Shown here one piece after another: positions 54,403-63,817 of a stretch of DNA of 64,000 nucleotides (position 1 is its first letter; each line of letters starts with the position of its first letter). The position numbers and the translations under genes were made by a program. The notes below the pieces were generated by a model. That model was not told the origin of the DNA. It ran no database searches and saw nothing but the letters and a program-made list of their open reading frames with translations. The stretch covers positions 4,601,001 through 4,665,000 of the forward strand of contig NZ_CP019724.1 of assembly GCF_002005225.1 (NCBI RefSeq), read 5' to 3'. This DNA is from Streptomyces pactum. Its GTDB lineage: Bacteria; Actinomycetota; Actinomycetes; Streptomycetales; Streptomycetaceae.

Positions 54403-56526
54403 ATGCGGTGGTTGGTGGGGTGGAGCAGCGCCGCCGTGGGAGCAGCGGGGATCGCCGGGGCGAACGGCTCCGCGGGTGCCACCGGCTACGACGGCGAGAC
54501 CGTGCAGCCCGTGGGCGCCCAGCCGTTGTGGGGCGACCCCGATCCGCTGTGGGCCGTCGGCGACTGGCGCCCCGACGAGGTGCGCGTCGTCACGGCCGAT
54601 GCGCAGACCCGGATCGCCGTCCTCGGCATCTGCGGCGCGACCGACGAGCAACTGCGGGTCGGACTGTTCGCCGCGCGCGGTGGAGCCCTCCGGCACCTGA
54701 CGGCGTGGCCCGGCAGCTACACGGCCGTCGTCCAGGTGGGCCGGCGGATCACCGTCTGCGGCGATCTCGCGGGCGTACGGCCGGTGTTCCACACTCCTTG
54801 GGAGGGCGGCACGGCGTACGCGACGGCCGCCCTGCCCCTGGCCGACCTCGTCGAGGCCAACCTCGACTTCGGGCACCTCGCCGCGCTGCTCGCCGCGCCC
54901 GACGTGCCGGCCGCGCTGGACGACTCCACCCCGTACGACGGCGTGAAACGCATTCCGCCGGGGCATGCGCTGATCCTGCGCGCCGGGGCGCGGGAGATCG
55001 CCGGGTACGAGCCGGTGGCCTCGCTCGCCGTGGCGGCGCCCTCGGCCGACCCCGACCGGGCGGTGGACGGCGTGCGGGACGCCCTGGTGGAGGCGGTGCG
55101 TACGCGTCTCGCCGCGCCCCGACACGTGCCCGGGGACGGCATCGACCCCGGCCCGGTCCCGGGCATGGGACCGGCGGAACGGCGCGCCGCGCGCGGGATG
55201 CCGGTGCCGGGGATCGGCGCCGACCTGTCCGGCGGACCGGCCTCGGGGACGCTGGCGCTGCTGGCCGCCGGGCTGCCGGGGATGCCGGGGACCGTGCTCG
55301 GGCACGGCACGGGCGCGGGGGAGCGGCTGCTGGCCGTCACCTTCAACGACCTCGCCGTCGGCGGCCAGGAGGCCGAACTGGAGCGGGCGGGCGCTCTCGC
55401 GGCCAACCCGCGGTTGCACCACGTGGTGGTCACCGGCGGCGAGGACGTGCTGCCGTACGCCGCGCTGGACGGGCCGCTGACGGACGAACCGGGTTCCGTG
55501 CTGGTGGCGGCGGCGCGGCACCGGGCGCGGCTGGCGGCGGGCAGTGCGGACCACTTCACCGGGTACGGGGCACGGCAGGTGCTGGACGCCCATCCGGCGC
55601 GGCTGGCCGACCTGCTGATGGACCGCAAGCGGCGCCACCTCGTACGGCCCGTCGCCGCCCTGGCCAAGGCCGACGGGTCGGTGCTGGTCCCCGCGCGCGT
55701 GTACGCCGCGGCGCGGCGGCTGGCGCGTACCCCTTACCGCACCGGGCTCGAGGTGCTCGCCGAGCGGCTGCTGCGCCGGCGCTTCGACACGCCGGGAGAC
55801 GGCCGCGGGGCCATGGAGGCGTCGCTCGCCGTGCTGACCTGGGCGGGGCCGGGGCCGGCGGCGCGGTGGCTGACCGGAGAGGCGCTGGCTGAAGTATCGG
55901 TTCGCCTGCAGACGTCCTCCCAGCGGTCCGGGGTGGGACCGGGGCAGCGGCCGGGCGACTTCCGCGCGCGTGCGTCGCTGGCGCGGCAGGCCGCGGACGT
56001 GCGGGTGCTGGAGCAGGCCACCGAGATCCGCTTCCAGCGGCTGCACACCCCGTTCCTCGACAACCAGGTCGTCCGCGCGTGCCGCGCGCTGCCGGAGGCA
56101 CTGCGGGTGCAGCCGGGCGCGCGGGCGGCGATTTTGCGGACGGTGCTGGAGGGGGCGGGGGTGAGCGAGCTGCCGAGCGGCTGGGGCGCGCCCACGCAGG
56201 CGCTGGCGGCCTCCGCCGCGCGGACCGGGCTGCGGGTCGCCGCGGACTCCCTGCTGGGGCTGTTCGACACGCCGCTGCTCGCGGAGGCGGGGCTGGTGGA
56301 GGCGCGGGTGGTACGCAAGGCGGTGCGCGCGGCGGCCGCGGGCGAGGCGCTGCCGCTGGACGGACTGGCCGACCTGGTCTCCCTGGAACTGTGGCTCCGC
56401 CGCCTCCTGGCCCGCCGCGGCACCTGCTGGACCGGCACCCCGGCCCGCCAGCGCGCGGTACCCGCGGGCATCGCGCCGCAGCGGGGGGCGCTGGGCGGGG
56501 CGGGGACGGTTGTTCGGCGGGGGTGA
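54403..56526 (+). CDS. Asparagine-synthase-like protein with degenerate ATP-binding loop
   Basis: The 707-residue protein has an N-terminal Ntn-hydrolase-like half (MRWLVGWSS; no N-terminal Cys for glutaminase activity; GDLAGVRPVFHT) and an asparagine-synthase C-terminal half. The P-loop-like motif reads GADLSGGPASG at 272–282; the usual SGGxDS aspartate is Ala280, and an inserted Pro/Gly-rich stretch precedes it. FTGYGARQVLDAHPARLADL and RFQRLHTPFLDNQVVR keep later family motifs. Lasso cyclases look similar but no precursor or protease is near. It may be an altered or non-amidating enzyme. GGAGG precedes ATG 54403. Confidence 0.82.
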   Translation: MRWLVGWSSAAVGAAGIAGANGSAGATGYDGETVQPVGAQPLWGDPDPLWAVGDWRPDEVRVVTADAQTRIAVLGICGATDEQLRVGLFAARGGALRHLTAWPGSYTAVVQVGRRITVCGDLAGVRPVFHTPWEGGTAYATAALPLADLVEANLDFGHLAALLAAPDVPAALDDSTPYDGVKRIPPGHALILRAGAREIAGYEPVASLAVAAPSADPDRAVDGVRDALVEAVRTRLAAPRHVPGDGIDPGPVPGMGPAERRAARGMPVPGIGADLSGGPASGTLALLAAGLPGMPGTVLGHGTGAGERLLAVTFNDLAVGGQEAELERAGALAANPRLHHVVVTGGEDVLPYAALDGPLTDEPGSVLVAAARHRARLAAGSADHFTGYGARQVLDAHPARLADLLMDRKRRHLVRPVAALAKADGSVLVPARVYAAARRLARTPYRTGLEVLAERLLRRRFDTPGDGRGAMEASLAVLTWAGPGPAARWLTGEALAEVSVRLQTSSQRSGVGPGQRPGDFRARASLARQAADVRVLEQATEIRFQRLHTPFLDNQVVRACRALPEALRVQPGARAAILRTVLEGAGVSELPSGWGAPTQALAASAARTGLRVAADSLLGLFDTPLLAEAGLVEARVVRKAVRAAAAGEALPLDGLADLVSLELWLRRLLARRGTCWTGTPARQRAVPAGIAPQRGALGGAGTVVRRG

Positions 56527-56674
56527 CGTAGGGCCTTCGGCGGGGGTGCGGTCATCCGTGGCAACGTGCCGCCACGCGGTCATAGCGCTCAGCCGTACGG
56601 GGAAGGGGAAGCAGAACGTGCCCCGTCTCCGCAGGTGCTGAGCGAGACGCGCACAGTGTGCGGCCCGCCCCGCC

Positions 56675-56754
56675 CCGGCCTACCCCGCCCTGGCCTGTTC
56701 CGGCCCGCCCCGGCCTACCCCGCCCTGGCCCGTTCCGGCCCGCCCCGGCTCTGC
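56675..56754. repeat. 35-bp tandem repeat downstream of the synthase-like gene
   Basis: Two 35-bp units differing by one base (GGCCTGTTCC versus GGCCCGTTCC) and a partial third copy lie in the space between the convergent synthase-like and TetR genes (56527–56798), which otherwise holds nothing recognisable. Confidence 0.75.
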
Positions 56755-56798
56755 CCGCCGCGCCCGGCCGCCCGCGCGACGGCGCAGCGAGCGTCGGC

Positions 56799-57590
56799 TC
56801 ACGCCGGTCGCGACCGCAGGCCCTCCAGCAGGATGTCGAGCAGCCGTGCCGCCGCCGCCGCCTGCTGCGCCGCGTCCGGCAGCGAGGGCGCCGCCGTGGC
56901 TATCACCAGCAGCACGTCCGACACCGACACCTCCGGCCGCAGCTCGCCCGCCGACCGCGCCCGCTCCACGAGCCGGCCCACGACGTCCAGCAGCTCCGCC
57001 GCCCCGTCGTCGCCCCCCACGGAAACCGGCCCACCAGCCGACGCACCCGTCGGCGCGGGCTCCTCGGACACCAGCCGCAGCTCGCCGGAGCCCGGCTGTA
57101 TCCGCTGCGGCGGCACCCGCGGCTCACCGGCCGCGGCACCGCCGTCGCCGTCGTCGGACACCCCGACCCGCAGCACCTGCGGCGGCAGCAGCCGCCCGGC
57201 GCCCGAGGCCACCGACGTCCGCAGGAAGCGCGACAGCGCCGACCACGGCTCGTCCTCCTCCCCGAGCGCCGCCCGGGCCTGGTCGGTCAACCGGGCCGTC
57301 TCCTCCTCGGCTATCCGCCGCACCAGGACGTCCTTGCTCGGGAAGCGCCGGTACACCGTGCCGACACCGACCCGCGCGCGCCGTGCCACGTCCTCCATCG
57401 GCGCTCCGTACCCCAGCTCGCCGAAGACCTCGCGCGCCGCACGCAGCACGTGCTCCAGATTGCGCTGGGCGTCCACGCGCAGCGGTGCGCTCCGCGCTCC
57501 GTCCCCGCGTACGCCGCCCGCACCCGCGCTCATCGCGCCACCGGGCGCGACAACGGACGCGGACGACCAATGAGAGTCCTGAACATGCAT
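56799..57590 (-). CDS. TetR/AcrR-family regulator
   Basis: The 263-residue protein has a TetR HTH at ~40–90 (LEHVLRAAREVFGELGYGAP, then VGVGTVYRRFPSKDVLVRRI) and a ligand domain interrupted by a long Gly/Pro/Glu-rich insert, which makes it longer than usual. ATG 57590 has GGGGGATT upstream. It faces the NDH-2 gene divergently across ~370 bp and may control it or itself. Confidence 0.88.
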   Translation of the reverse strand: MHVQDSHWSSASVVAPGGAMSAGAGGVRGDGARSAPLRVDAQRNLEHVLRAAREVFGELGYGAPMEDVARRARVGVGTVYRRFPSKDVLVRRIAEEETARLTDQARAALGEEDEPWSALSRFLRTSVASGAGRLLPPQVLRVGVSDDGDGGAAAGEPRVPPQRIQPGSGELRLVSEEPAPTGASAGGPVSVGGDDGAAELLDVVGRLVERARSAGELRPEVSVSDVLLVIATAAPSLPDAAQQAAAAARLLDILLEGLRSRPA

Positions 57591-57964
57591 GACAATCCCC
57601 CGGTAATGACGTCTCCCCCCGGAGACTCTCCCCGCCATCGAAAGCCGGAGTGCGCGGGAACAGGCCCGGTCCTGCGGCCCGCCCGTCGCGGACCCGTCGA
57701 GCACATCCCCCTACACCCCGTGGGAAAGAACATAGTTGAGCGGGAGTCAATTCAGAAGAGGCACGTTCCGCACGGAGCGCCCCCCGATCGGAGTACGGAT
57801 CGCATACGTCCCGAATGTGCCGCCTTTCGACCCCGCTCCCACCCCCACTGACCTGCGCGACCAGCCCACGCCACGGAGATCCGGCCAAAGCGGCGCCAGC
57901 GTGATCTCCGGTCACACAAATCGACGAGCCTGTGGACAAACGCAAGCGTCGGGTGCGTCATGGG
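57591..57964. other. Divergent promoter region of tetR and ndh
   Basis: No gene is seen. A short dyad, TTGA at 57736–57739 and TCAA at 57747–57750 within AGTTGAGCGGGAGTCAATT, is a plausible TetR operator. The remainder shows no clear structure. Confidence 0.5.
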
Positions 57965-59338
57965 ATGGTGAAGGAACGTGCGCGCATTCTCGTTGTCGGC
58001 GGTGGCTACGTCGGGATGTACACGGCCCTGCGTCTGCAGCGGAACCTGAGAGGCGAACTCCGGCGGGGCGAGGCCGAGATCACGGTCGTCACCCCCGATC
58101 CCTACATGACGTACCAGCCGTTCCTCCCCGAGGCGGCGGCCGGGTCCATCTCCCCCCGGCACGTCGTGGTGCCGCTGCGCCGGGTCCTCGACCAGTGCCA
58201 CATCGTCATCGGCGAGGCGCGGTCCATCGACCACGCGGCACGCACCGCCGCCATCACCACCTTGGCCACCGAGGAGGAAGGCGCGGGCGCCCGACGGCTG
58301 ACCTACGACGAACTCGTCCTCGCGCCCGGCTCGGTCTCCCGCACCCTGCCCGTCCCCGGCCTCGCCGACCACGGCGTCGGCTTCAAGACCGTCGAGGAGG
58401 CCATCGGCCTGCGCAACCACGTCCTCGAGCAGATGGACATCGCCTCCTCCACCCGCGACCCCGCCATCCGCGACGCCGCCCTCACCTTCGTCTTCGTCGG
58501 CGGCGGCTACGCGGGCGTGAAGGCCCTCGGCGAGCTCGAGGACATGGCCCGTTACGCCGCGCGGTACTACCACAACGTCACGCCGGACGACATGAAATGG
58601 GTCCTCGTCGAGGCCTCGGGCCGCATCCTGCCCGAGGTCGGTGAGGAACTGGGCCGCTACACGGTCACCGAACTGCGCCGCCGCAACATCGACGTACGCC
58701 TGGACACGCGCCTGGAGTCCTGCGCGGACCGCGTCGCCGTCCTCAGCGACGGTGCCCGCTTCCCCACCCGTACGGTCGTCTGGACGGCCGGCGTCAAACC
58801 CCACCCGGTCCTCGCCGCCACCGACCTCCCCCTCAACGACCGCGGCCGGCTCACCTGCACCCCGCACCTGTCCGTCGACGGCGCCCCGCACGCGTGGTCC
58901 GCGGGAGACGCCGCCGCCGTCCCGGACGTCACCGCCTCGAAGCCCGGCCGGGAATGCGCCCCCAACGCCCAGCACGCCGTCCGCCAGGCCAGGGTCCTCG
59001 GCGACAACATCGCGCACACCCTGCGCGGCGAGCCCCTCGACACGTACGCGTACAAGTACGCCGGCTCCGTCGCCTCCCTCGGCTTCCACAAAGGCGTCGC
59101 CCACGTCTACGGGCGCAAGCTGAAGGGCTACCCCGCGTGGTTCATGCACCGCGCCTACCACCTCAGCCGGGTCCCCACCGTCAACCGCAAGGCGCGCGTG
59201 CTGGCCGAATGGGCCCTCGCCGGACTCTTCAAACGGGAGATCGTCTCCCTGGGATCACTCGAACATCCGCGAGCGGAGTTCGAACTCGCGGCCGGTGGAA
59301 AGCCTCCTCAGGAACCACCGCGCAACCCGAAGGGGTAG
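57965..59338 (+). CDS. ndh: Type II NADH dehydrogenase / FAD-dependent oxidoreductase
   Basis: The 457-residue protein has two Rossmann motifs, ILVVGGGYVGMYTALRLQ near residue 8 for FAD and LTFVFVGGGYAGVKALGELE mid-protein for NADH, plus WTAGVKPHP and the membrane-associating C-terminal region with YAGSVASLGFHKGVAHVYG. It passes electrons from NADH to menaquinone without pumping protons. ATG 57965 is taken by alignment to the fold; GTG 57932 is in frame upstream. Neither has a strong RBS. Confidence 0.9.
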   Translation: MVKERARILVVGGGYVGMYTALRLQRNLRGELRRGEAEITVVTPDPYMTYQPFLPEAAAGSISPRHVVVPLRRVLDQCHIVIGEARSIDHAARTAAITTLATEEEGAGARRLTYDELVLAPGSVSRTLPVPGLADHGVGFKTVEEAIGLRNHVLEQMDIASSTRDPAIRDAALTFVFVGGGYAGVKALGELEDMARYAARYYHNVTPDDMKWVLVEASGRILPEVGEELGRYTVTELRRRNIDVRLDTRLESCADRVAVLSDGARFPTRTVVWTAGVKPHPVLAATDLPLNDRGRLTCTPHLSVDGAPHAWSAGDAAAVPDVTASKPGRECAPNAQHAVRQARVLGDNIAHTLRGEPLDTYAYKYAGSVASLGFHKGVAHVYGRKLKGYPAWFMHRAYHLSRVPTVNRKARVLAEWALAGLFKREIVSLGSLEHPRAEFELAAGGKPPQEPPRNPKG

Positions 59339-59527
59339 TCCTGACCGGACCCAGGAACTCCCCCGGCCGGTCCGGCGTCTGACGGATGCCGGACCGGTCG
59401 GCACCCTGCCAGACTGGTCCACCACCGCGGGCGCGCCGCCGCTCGCCCCGCGCGGCCCCCGGGGCCCCGGCCGGTTCCCGGTCCGTCCCGGTCCCCGGCC
59501 GCCGACAACTACACGAGGCAAGGATTC

Positions 59528-61177
59528 GTGAACTTCACGCGCTGGAGCGCCCGACTCCCCGGAACGCAGCGCCGCGCCGCAGCGCGGACCGACACGACGG
59601 TCTCCCCCAACCGGCGGAGCGACGGCTCCGTACCCGCCGCCCGCGCCGAACAGTTGACCGACGAGGCCCCGCCCGTACCCGCCGTCGACGACCTCCCCGT
59701 GCGAGACGTCCTCGACCGCGTCCCGGCCCTCGTCGCCCTCGTCCACGGCCCCGACCACCGACTCGCCTACGTCAACGACGCCTACGTAGCGGCATTCGGC
59801 ATGCGCGACCTGGGCAAACGGGCCCGCGAGGCCCTTCCCGAACTCGACGAGCTGGGCCTCTTCCCGCTCCTGGACCAGGTCCAGCGCAGCGGCAGACCGC
59901 GCACCCTGAAGTCCCGCAAGGGCACCGACGGCCGTTCCTACACCTTCACCTGCACCCCGGTCACCGAGGGCGACAGCGACGGCGGCCGCGGCGTACTCGT
60001 CTTCGCGACCGACGTCACCGACCACGCCGAGGCCGCGGCCCGCCTGCGCGCGAGCGAGGGCCGCCAGCGCGAGACCGCCGTCACCCTCCAGCGCTCCCTG
60101 CTCCCGCAGGAACTGGAGGAACCCGACGACCTGCGCGTCGCCGCCACCTACCACCCCGGCGGCACCGAAGCCGCGGTCGGCGGCGACTGGTACGACGTGA
60201 TCACCCTCGGCGGTGGCCGCACCGCCCTGGTCATCGGCGACGTCATGGGCAGAGGCGTCCGCGCGGCAGCGGTCATGGGCCAGCTCCGTACGGCGGTCAG
60301 GGCCTACGCCCGCCTCGACCTCCCCCCGCACGAGGTGCTCCAACTCCTCGACGGCCTCGCCACCGAGATCGACGCCAACCAGATCGCCACCTGCGTCTAC
60401 GCCATCCACGACCCGAACGAGGGCCGGCTGGTCTACGCGTCCGCCGGGCACCTGCCCATCCTGGTCCGCGACGAGAACGGCACCGTCCAGCGCGCCGACG
60501 AACCCACCGGCCCGCCGCTGGGCACCGGCGGCTGGATGCACTCCTCCGGCACGATCGCCCTGGCCCCCGGCTCCACGGCCGTCCTCTACACCGACGGCCT
60601 GGTGGAACGCCGCAACGAAGACCTGGACGAGGGCATCGCCGCCCTGGAGCGCGCCCTGTCCGGCGCGACCGGCGCCCCCCAGGTGATCTGCGACCGCCTG
60701 GTCCGCTCGGCGGGCGTCACCCCGGACCACGACGACGACGTGGCCGTACTGGTCCTCCAGCACCCCGCCCGCAAGGGCGCCGAAGCCGAGCGCTTCCGCA
60801 ACGCCGCGCTGGAACTGCTCGGCGGCGTGGAAGCGGCCCCACGCGCGCGTGCCTTCGCCTCCGGCGTCCTGACGAGCTGGCGTTTCCCCACCGACCTGCA
60901 CGACCTGGGCGTCCTGGCCACCAGTGAACTGGTCGCCAACTCCCTCCAGCACGGCACGCCCCCCATGCGGCTGCGCCTGCGCCGTACCGACCGCCGCCTG
61001 ATCGTCGAGGTCACCGACGGCGACGACCACCTGCCCAGACGCCGCCGCGCCGAGGCCGGGGACGAGTCCGGCCGGGGCATCGCGATCGTGGCGACGATCG
61101 CCTCCAACTGGGGGTCCAGGCGCACACCCGGAGGCGGCAAGGCGGTCTGGTGCGAATTCGTCCTGCCGAAACCGTGA
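59528..61177 (+). CDS. PAS–SpoIIE phosphatase–HATPase regulator
   Basis: The 549-residue protein has a PAS-like domain at ~55–165 (VPALVALVHGPDHRLAYVND), a SpoIIE phosphatase domain at ~185–415 (LQRSLLPQE; GGDWYDVITL; IGDVMGRG; YTDGLVERR; DDDVAVLVL), and a C-terminal RsbW-like ATPase (LATSELVANSLQHG; ESGRGIAIV). It combines phosphatase and anti-sigma kinase activities in one chain, a common Streptomyces signalling format. GTG 59528 follows AAGGA. The ligand and partner are unknown. Confidence 0.92.
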   Translation: MNFTRWSARLPGTQRRAAARTDTTVSPNRRSDGSVPAARAEQLTDEAPPVPAVDDLPVRDVLDRVPALVALVHGPDHRLAYVNDAYVAAFGMRDLGKRAREALPELDELGLFPLLDQVQRSGRPRTLKSRKGTDGRSYTFTCTPVTEGDSDGGRGVLVFATDVTDHAEAAARLRASEGRQRETAVTLQRSLLPQELEEPDDLRVAATYHPGGTEAAVGGDWYDVITLGGGRTALVIGDVMGRGVRAAAVMGQLRTAVRAYARLDLPPHEVLQLLDGLATEIDANQIATCVYAIHDPNEGRLVYASAGHLPILVRDENGTVQRADEPTGPPLGTGGWMHSSGTIALAPGSTAVLYTDGLVERRNEDLDEGIAALERALSGATGAPQVICDRLVRSAGVTPDHDDDVAVLVLQHPARKGAEAERFRNAALELLGGVEAAPRARAFASGVLTSWRFPTDLHDLGVLATSELVANSLQHGTPPMRLRLRRTDRRLIVEVTDGDDHLPRRRRAEAGDESGRGIAIVATIASNWGSRRTPGGGKAVWCEFVLPKP

Positions 61178-61219
61178 TCCACGGAGCCGTGACGGGTGCG
61201 GGACCCGTCACGGCCTCGC

Positions 61220-62509
61220 TCACGCCTCCGCGGCCGCCACCGCGTCGGCCGGCGCTCCGCTCTGCGTGACCACCCGGCTCCCGGCGAGCGACGGCTGGTT
61301 CTGTACGTCCGTGAGCTGTCGCCCCAGCCGCACCGCCAGCACCGTAATGCCCAACGAGAACAACAGGAACGCCACGATGTACGGCGCGTGCAGCGAGGCC
61401 CCGAGCGGCCCGCCCACCGCCGGCCCGATCGCCAGCGCGAGCTGCTTCACCAGGGCGAAGGCGGAGTTGTACTGCCCGGCCAGCCCGGGCGGCGCAAGAT
61501 CCGCCACCAGCGGCGCCACCGTCGGCGACAGCAGCGCCTCCCCCAGCCCGAACAGCGCGTACGTCGAGATGAAGGCGGCCGTCGCCATAGTCTGGCTGCC
61601 GTGCCCGAGCCCGGCGTACCCGGCCACGGCCCACGCCACGGCCCAGATCAGACCGACCGCGGCGATCACGCGCGACCGCTTCCGCCGCTCCACGAACTTG
61701 AGCACCGCGAACTGCGCGACCACGATCACCAGCGTGTTCGCCGCCAGTGCGGTACCCAGAGCGGACGTGGAGATTCCGGCCGCCTCGACGCCGTACGCGC
61801 TCAGCCCCGACTCGAACTGCCCGTAGCAGGCGAAGAACAGCACGAACCCGAGTACGCAGAGCTGCACCATGGCCCGGTTGCCGAGCAACTGCTTCCAGCT
61901 ACCCCCGGCGGACTGCCCCAAGGCCGCCTCCATACGCGGCGCACGGGGTGCGCGCACCGTCGCCATCACCGCGACGAGCAGCAGGAACATCGCCGCCTCG
62001 ATCGCGAACAGCAGGGTGAAGGACGCGGCGCTCGAGGTGTCGACGAGATGACCGCCGATGAGCCCGCCGACGCCGAGCCCCAGGTTCTGCAGGAAGAACT
62101 GCGTCGCGAACGCCCGCGACCGCGTCTCGGACGACGAACAGTCCACGATCATCGTCGCCAGCGCGGGCTGCATCACGGCCTGCCCCGCACCCAGCGCGGC
62201 GGCGGACATCAGCACGGTGGCCGCCGAGGCCGACAGCCCCAGGCTCAGCGCGCCGAGCGCGGCGGTGACCAGGGCGGCGAGGAGTACCGGCAGCGGGCCC
62301 CGCCGGACGATGGCCCGCCCGGCGAACGGCAGCACGATCAACGCGGCCACGGCGAAGACGGCGAGCACGAGGCCCGCCGTGACAGAACCGAGTCCCCGTA
62401 CCTGCGCCACGTAGACGTACAGGTAGGGGACGGTGAAGCCGAGCCCGAACGCGCTGAGTGCGTTGCCCACGTGAATCCGGCGCATCGCTGCGCCCATTGC
62501 CCTGGTCAC
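61220..62509 (-). CDS. MFS transporter (probable efflux)
   Basis: The 429-residue protein has about twelve helices and MFS features (GLGFTVPYLYVYVAQVRGLG; loop FAGRAIVRRGPLPVLL; GAGQAVMQP). It is divergent from a MarR regulator across ~120 bp with operator-like repeats, the classic arrangement for drug efflux. GTG 62509 has AGAGG six bases upstream; GTG 62515 is an alternative. Substrate unknown. Confidence 0.88.
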   Translation of the reverse strand: MTRAMGAAMRRIHVGNALSAFGLGFTVPYLYVYVAQVRGLGSVTAGLVLAVFAVAALIVLPFAGRAIVRRGPLPVLLAALVTAALGALSLGLSASAATVLMSAAALGAGQAVMQPALATMIVDCSSSETRSRAFATQFFLQNLGLGVGGLIGGHLVDTSSAASFTLLFAIEAAMFLLLVAVMATVRAPRAPRMEAALGQSAGGSWKQLLGNRAMVQLCVLGFVLFFACYGQFESGLSAYGVEAAGISTSALGTALAANTLVIVVAQFAVLKFVERRKRSRVIAAVGLIWAVAWAVAGYAGLGHGSQTMATAAFISTYALFGLGEALLSPTVAPLVADLAPPGLAGQYNSAFALVKQLALAIGPAVGGPLGASLHAPYIVAFLLFSLGITVLAVRLGRQLTDVQNQPSLAGSRVVTQSGAPADAVAAAEA

Positions 62510-62553
62510 GTTCACCCTCTCTTGGGTCGATGCTCCATCCGTTAGGAGTGAAG

Positions 62554-62581
62554 ACTTAGAAGCTAAAGTTCGAAGCTAAAG
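62554..62581. promoter_or_regulatory. Candidate MarR operator
   Basis: ACTTAGAAGCTAAAGT is a near-palindrome (TTAG-AAG-CTAA centre), and its GAAGCTAAAG half is repeated 13 bp further at 62572. These AT-rich repeats stand out in the GC-rich divergent promoter region of the MFS and marR genes. Confidence 0.6.
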
Positions 62582-62633
62582 AGTACACAGCGAAGGACTT
62601 CAAGGCAAAGGACCCGCGTGCCATACTGCGGCC

Positions 62634-63182
62634 ATGGGCGACACCTCCGGCGCCGGCGAGCCGACACTCGAAGAACAGATCGCCGCCTACCAGCGCGAGT
62701 TCCAGGACCTCGACCCGCAGGTCGAGAAGATCGTCTCGGCACTGTCCCGCCTCAACCGCCGCATGAACGTCGCGTACGGCCGGCAGACCGCCGGGCTGGG
62801 CATCAGCAACACCGACTGGGAGGTACTGAAGGCGCTCGTCCTCTCCGGCGCCCCCTACCGGCTCGGCCCGGGAGACCTGGCCAAGCGCCTCGGGCTGACC
62901 CCGGCTGCGATGACCCACCGCATCGACCGCATGGTGGGGGAAGGGCTCGTCACCCGGGACCGCGACGAGTCCAACCGGGTCCGCGTCATCGTCGAGCTGA
63001 CGGCGGAGGGGCGCGAGAAGTGGCTGGAGGCCATGCGCCTCGCCACGGTCTTCGAGGAGGACCTGCTCCAGGACCTCTCGGCGGACGACCGGACCGCACT
63101 GGGCGACGTCCTCACCCGCCTCCTGCGCAGGGTGGAGCACGCCCAGCCGGACGCAGGCGGCCGGCTCAGCGATCTCGATTAA
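62634..63182 (+). CDS. MarR-family regulator
   Basis: The 182-residue protein has a winged HTH (NTDWEVLKALVLSGAPYRLG, then PGDLAKRLGLTPAAMTHRID; wing EGLVTRDRDESNRVRV) flanked by dimerisation helices. It probably represses the divergent MFS gene and itself. ATG 62634 lacks a Shine-Dalgarno; CATACT eight bases before it may be a -10 for a leaderless transcript. Confidence 0.92.
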   Translation: MGDTSGAGEPTLEEQIAAYQREFQDLDPQVEKIVSALSRLNRRMNVAYGRQTAGLGISNTDWEVLKALVLSGAPYRLGPGDLAKRLGLTPAAMTHRIDRMVGEGLVTRDRDESNRVRVIVELTAEGREKWLEAMRLATVFEEDLLQDLSADDRTALGDVLTRLLRRVEHAQPDAGGRLSDLD

Positions 63183-63817
63183 AGATCTTGACAGGCTCCC
63201 TTGACAGCCCCCTGAGGGATACGTAAGGTTCTTCGGGTTGCCACGGGGCCGTAACGGTTCTGCGGCAGCACCTCCCGCCGCATCAGCGGCAACCAAACCA
63301 CCAGCACGATCTCCCAGTGGGAATGGTTTCGGCGTGTCCGAATTCAATTCTGATTGGGGCTCGGCAGTCCGATCGACCTCGATTGGGAATCGCCGAGAAG
63401 GTCCGCTAAGGTTTGAGACGTCGGAACGGCCCAACAGCCGGGAAGACAACCCCCTCTGACGGGGAATCGGAGCCCGAAAGGATCTGATAGAGTCGGAGCC
63501 GCCGGAAAGGGAAACGCGAAAGCGGGAACCTGGAAAGCACCGAGGAAATCGGATCGGAAAGATCTGATAGAGTCGGAAACGCAAGACCGAAGGGAAGCGC
63601 CCGGAGGAAAGCCTGAGAGAGTCTCTCGGGTGAGTACAAAGGAAGCGTCCGTTCCTTGAGAACTCAACAGCGTGCCAAAAGTCAACGCCAGATATGTTGA
63701 TACCCCGACCTGATCGGATCACTGATCGGGTTGAGGTTCCTTTGAAACACAACAGCGAGGACGCTGTGAACGGTCGGATTATTCCTCCGACTGTTCCGCT
63801 CCCGTGATGTAAAGCAT
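63183..63817 (+). promoter_or_regulatory. Multi-promoter leader of an rRNA operon
   Basis: This 635-bp region has no gene; it is the upstream region of an rrn operon. The best promoter is TTGACA (63201)–17 bp–TAAGGT (63224). A second candidate is TTGGGA (63383)–18 bp–TAAGGT (63407). Two more -10-like TAGAGT boxes sit in an exact 17-bp repeat (GATCTGATAGAGTCGGA at 63481 and 63561). GTTCCTTGAGAACTCAACAG near 63651 looks like an antitermination/processing leader. Streptomyces rrn operons have several tandem promoters. Confidence 0.8.

Noticed and set aside
54403..56526. Lasso peptide cluster
   Set aside because: The synthase-like protein resembles a lasso cyclase, but no precursor, leader peptidase or RRE protein is found within several kilobases, and the ATP-binding motif is degenerate.
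53998..56583. An 861-codon minus-strand frame opposite the asparagine-synthase-like gene
   Set aside because: Composition is Arg/Pro/Gly/His-rich without domains, with no RBS, and the plus strand carries recognisable family motifs.
63238..63459. A small plus-strand reading frame in the rRNA leader
   Set aside because: It overlaps rRNA promoters, has no RBS and no coding-like codon bias.
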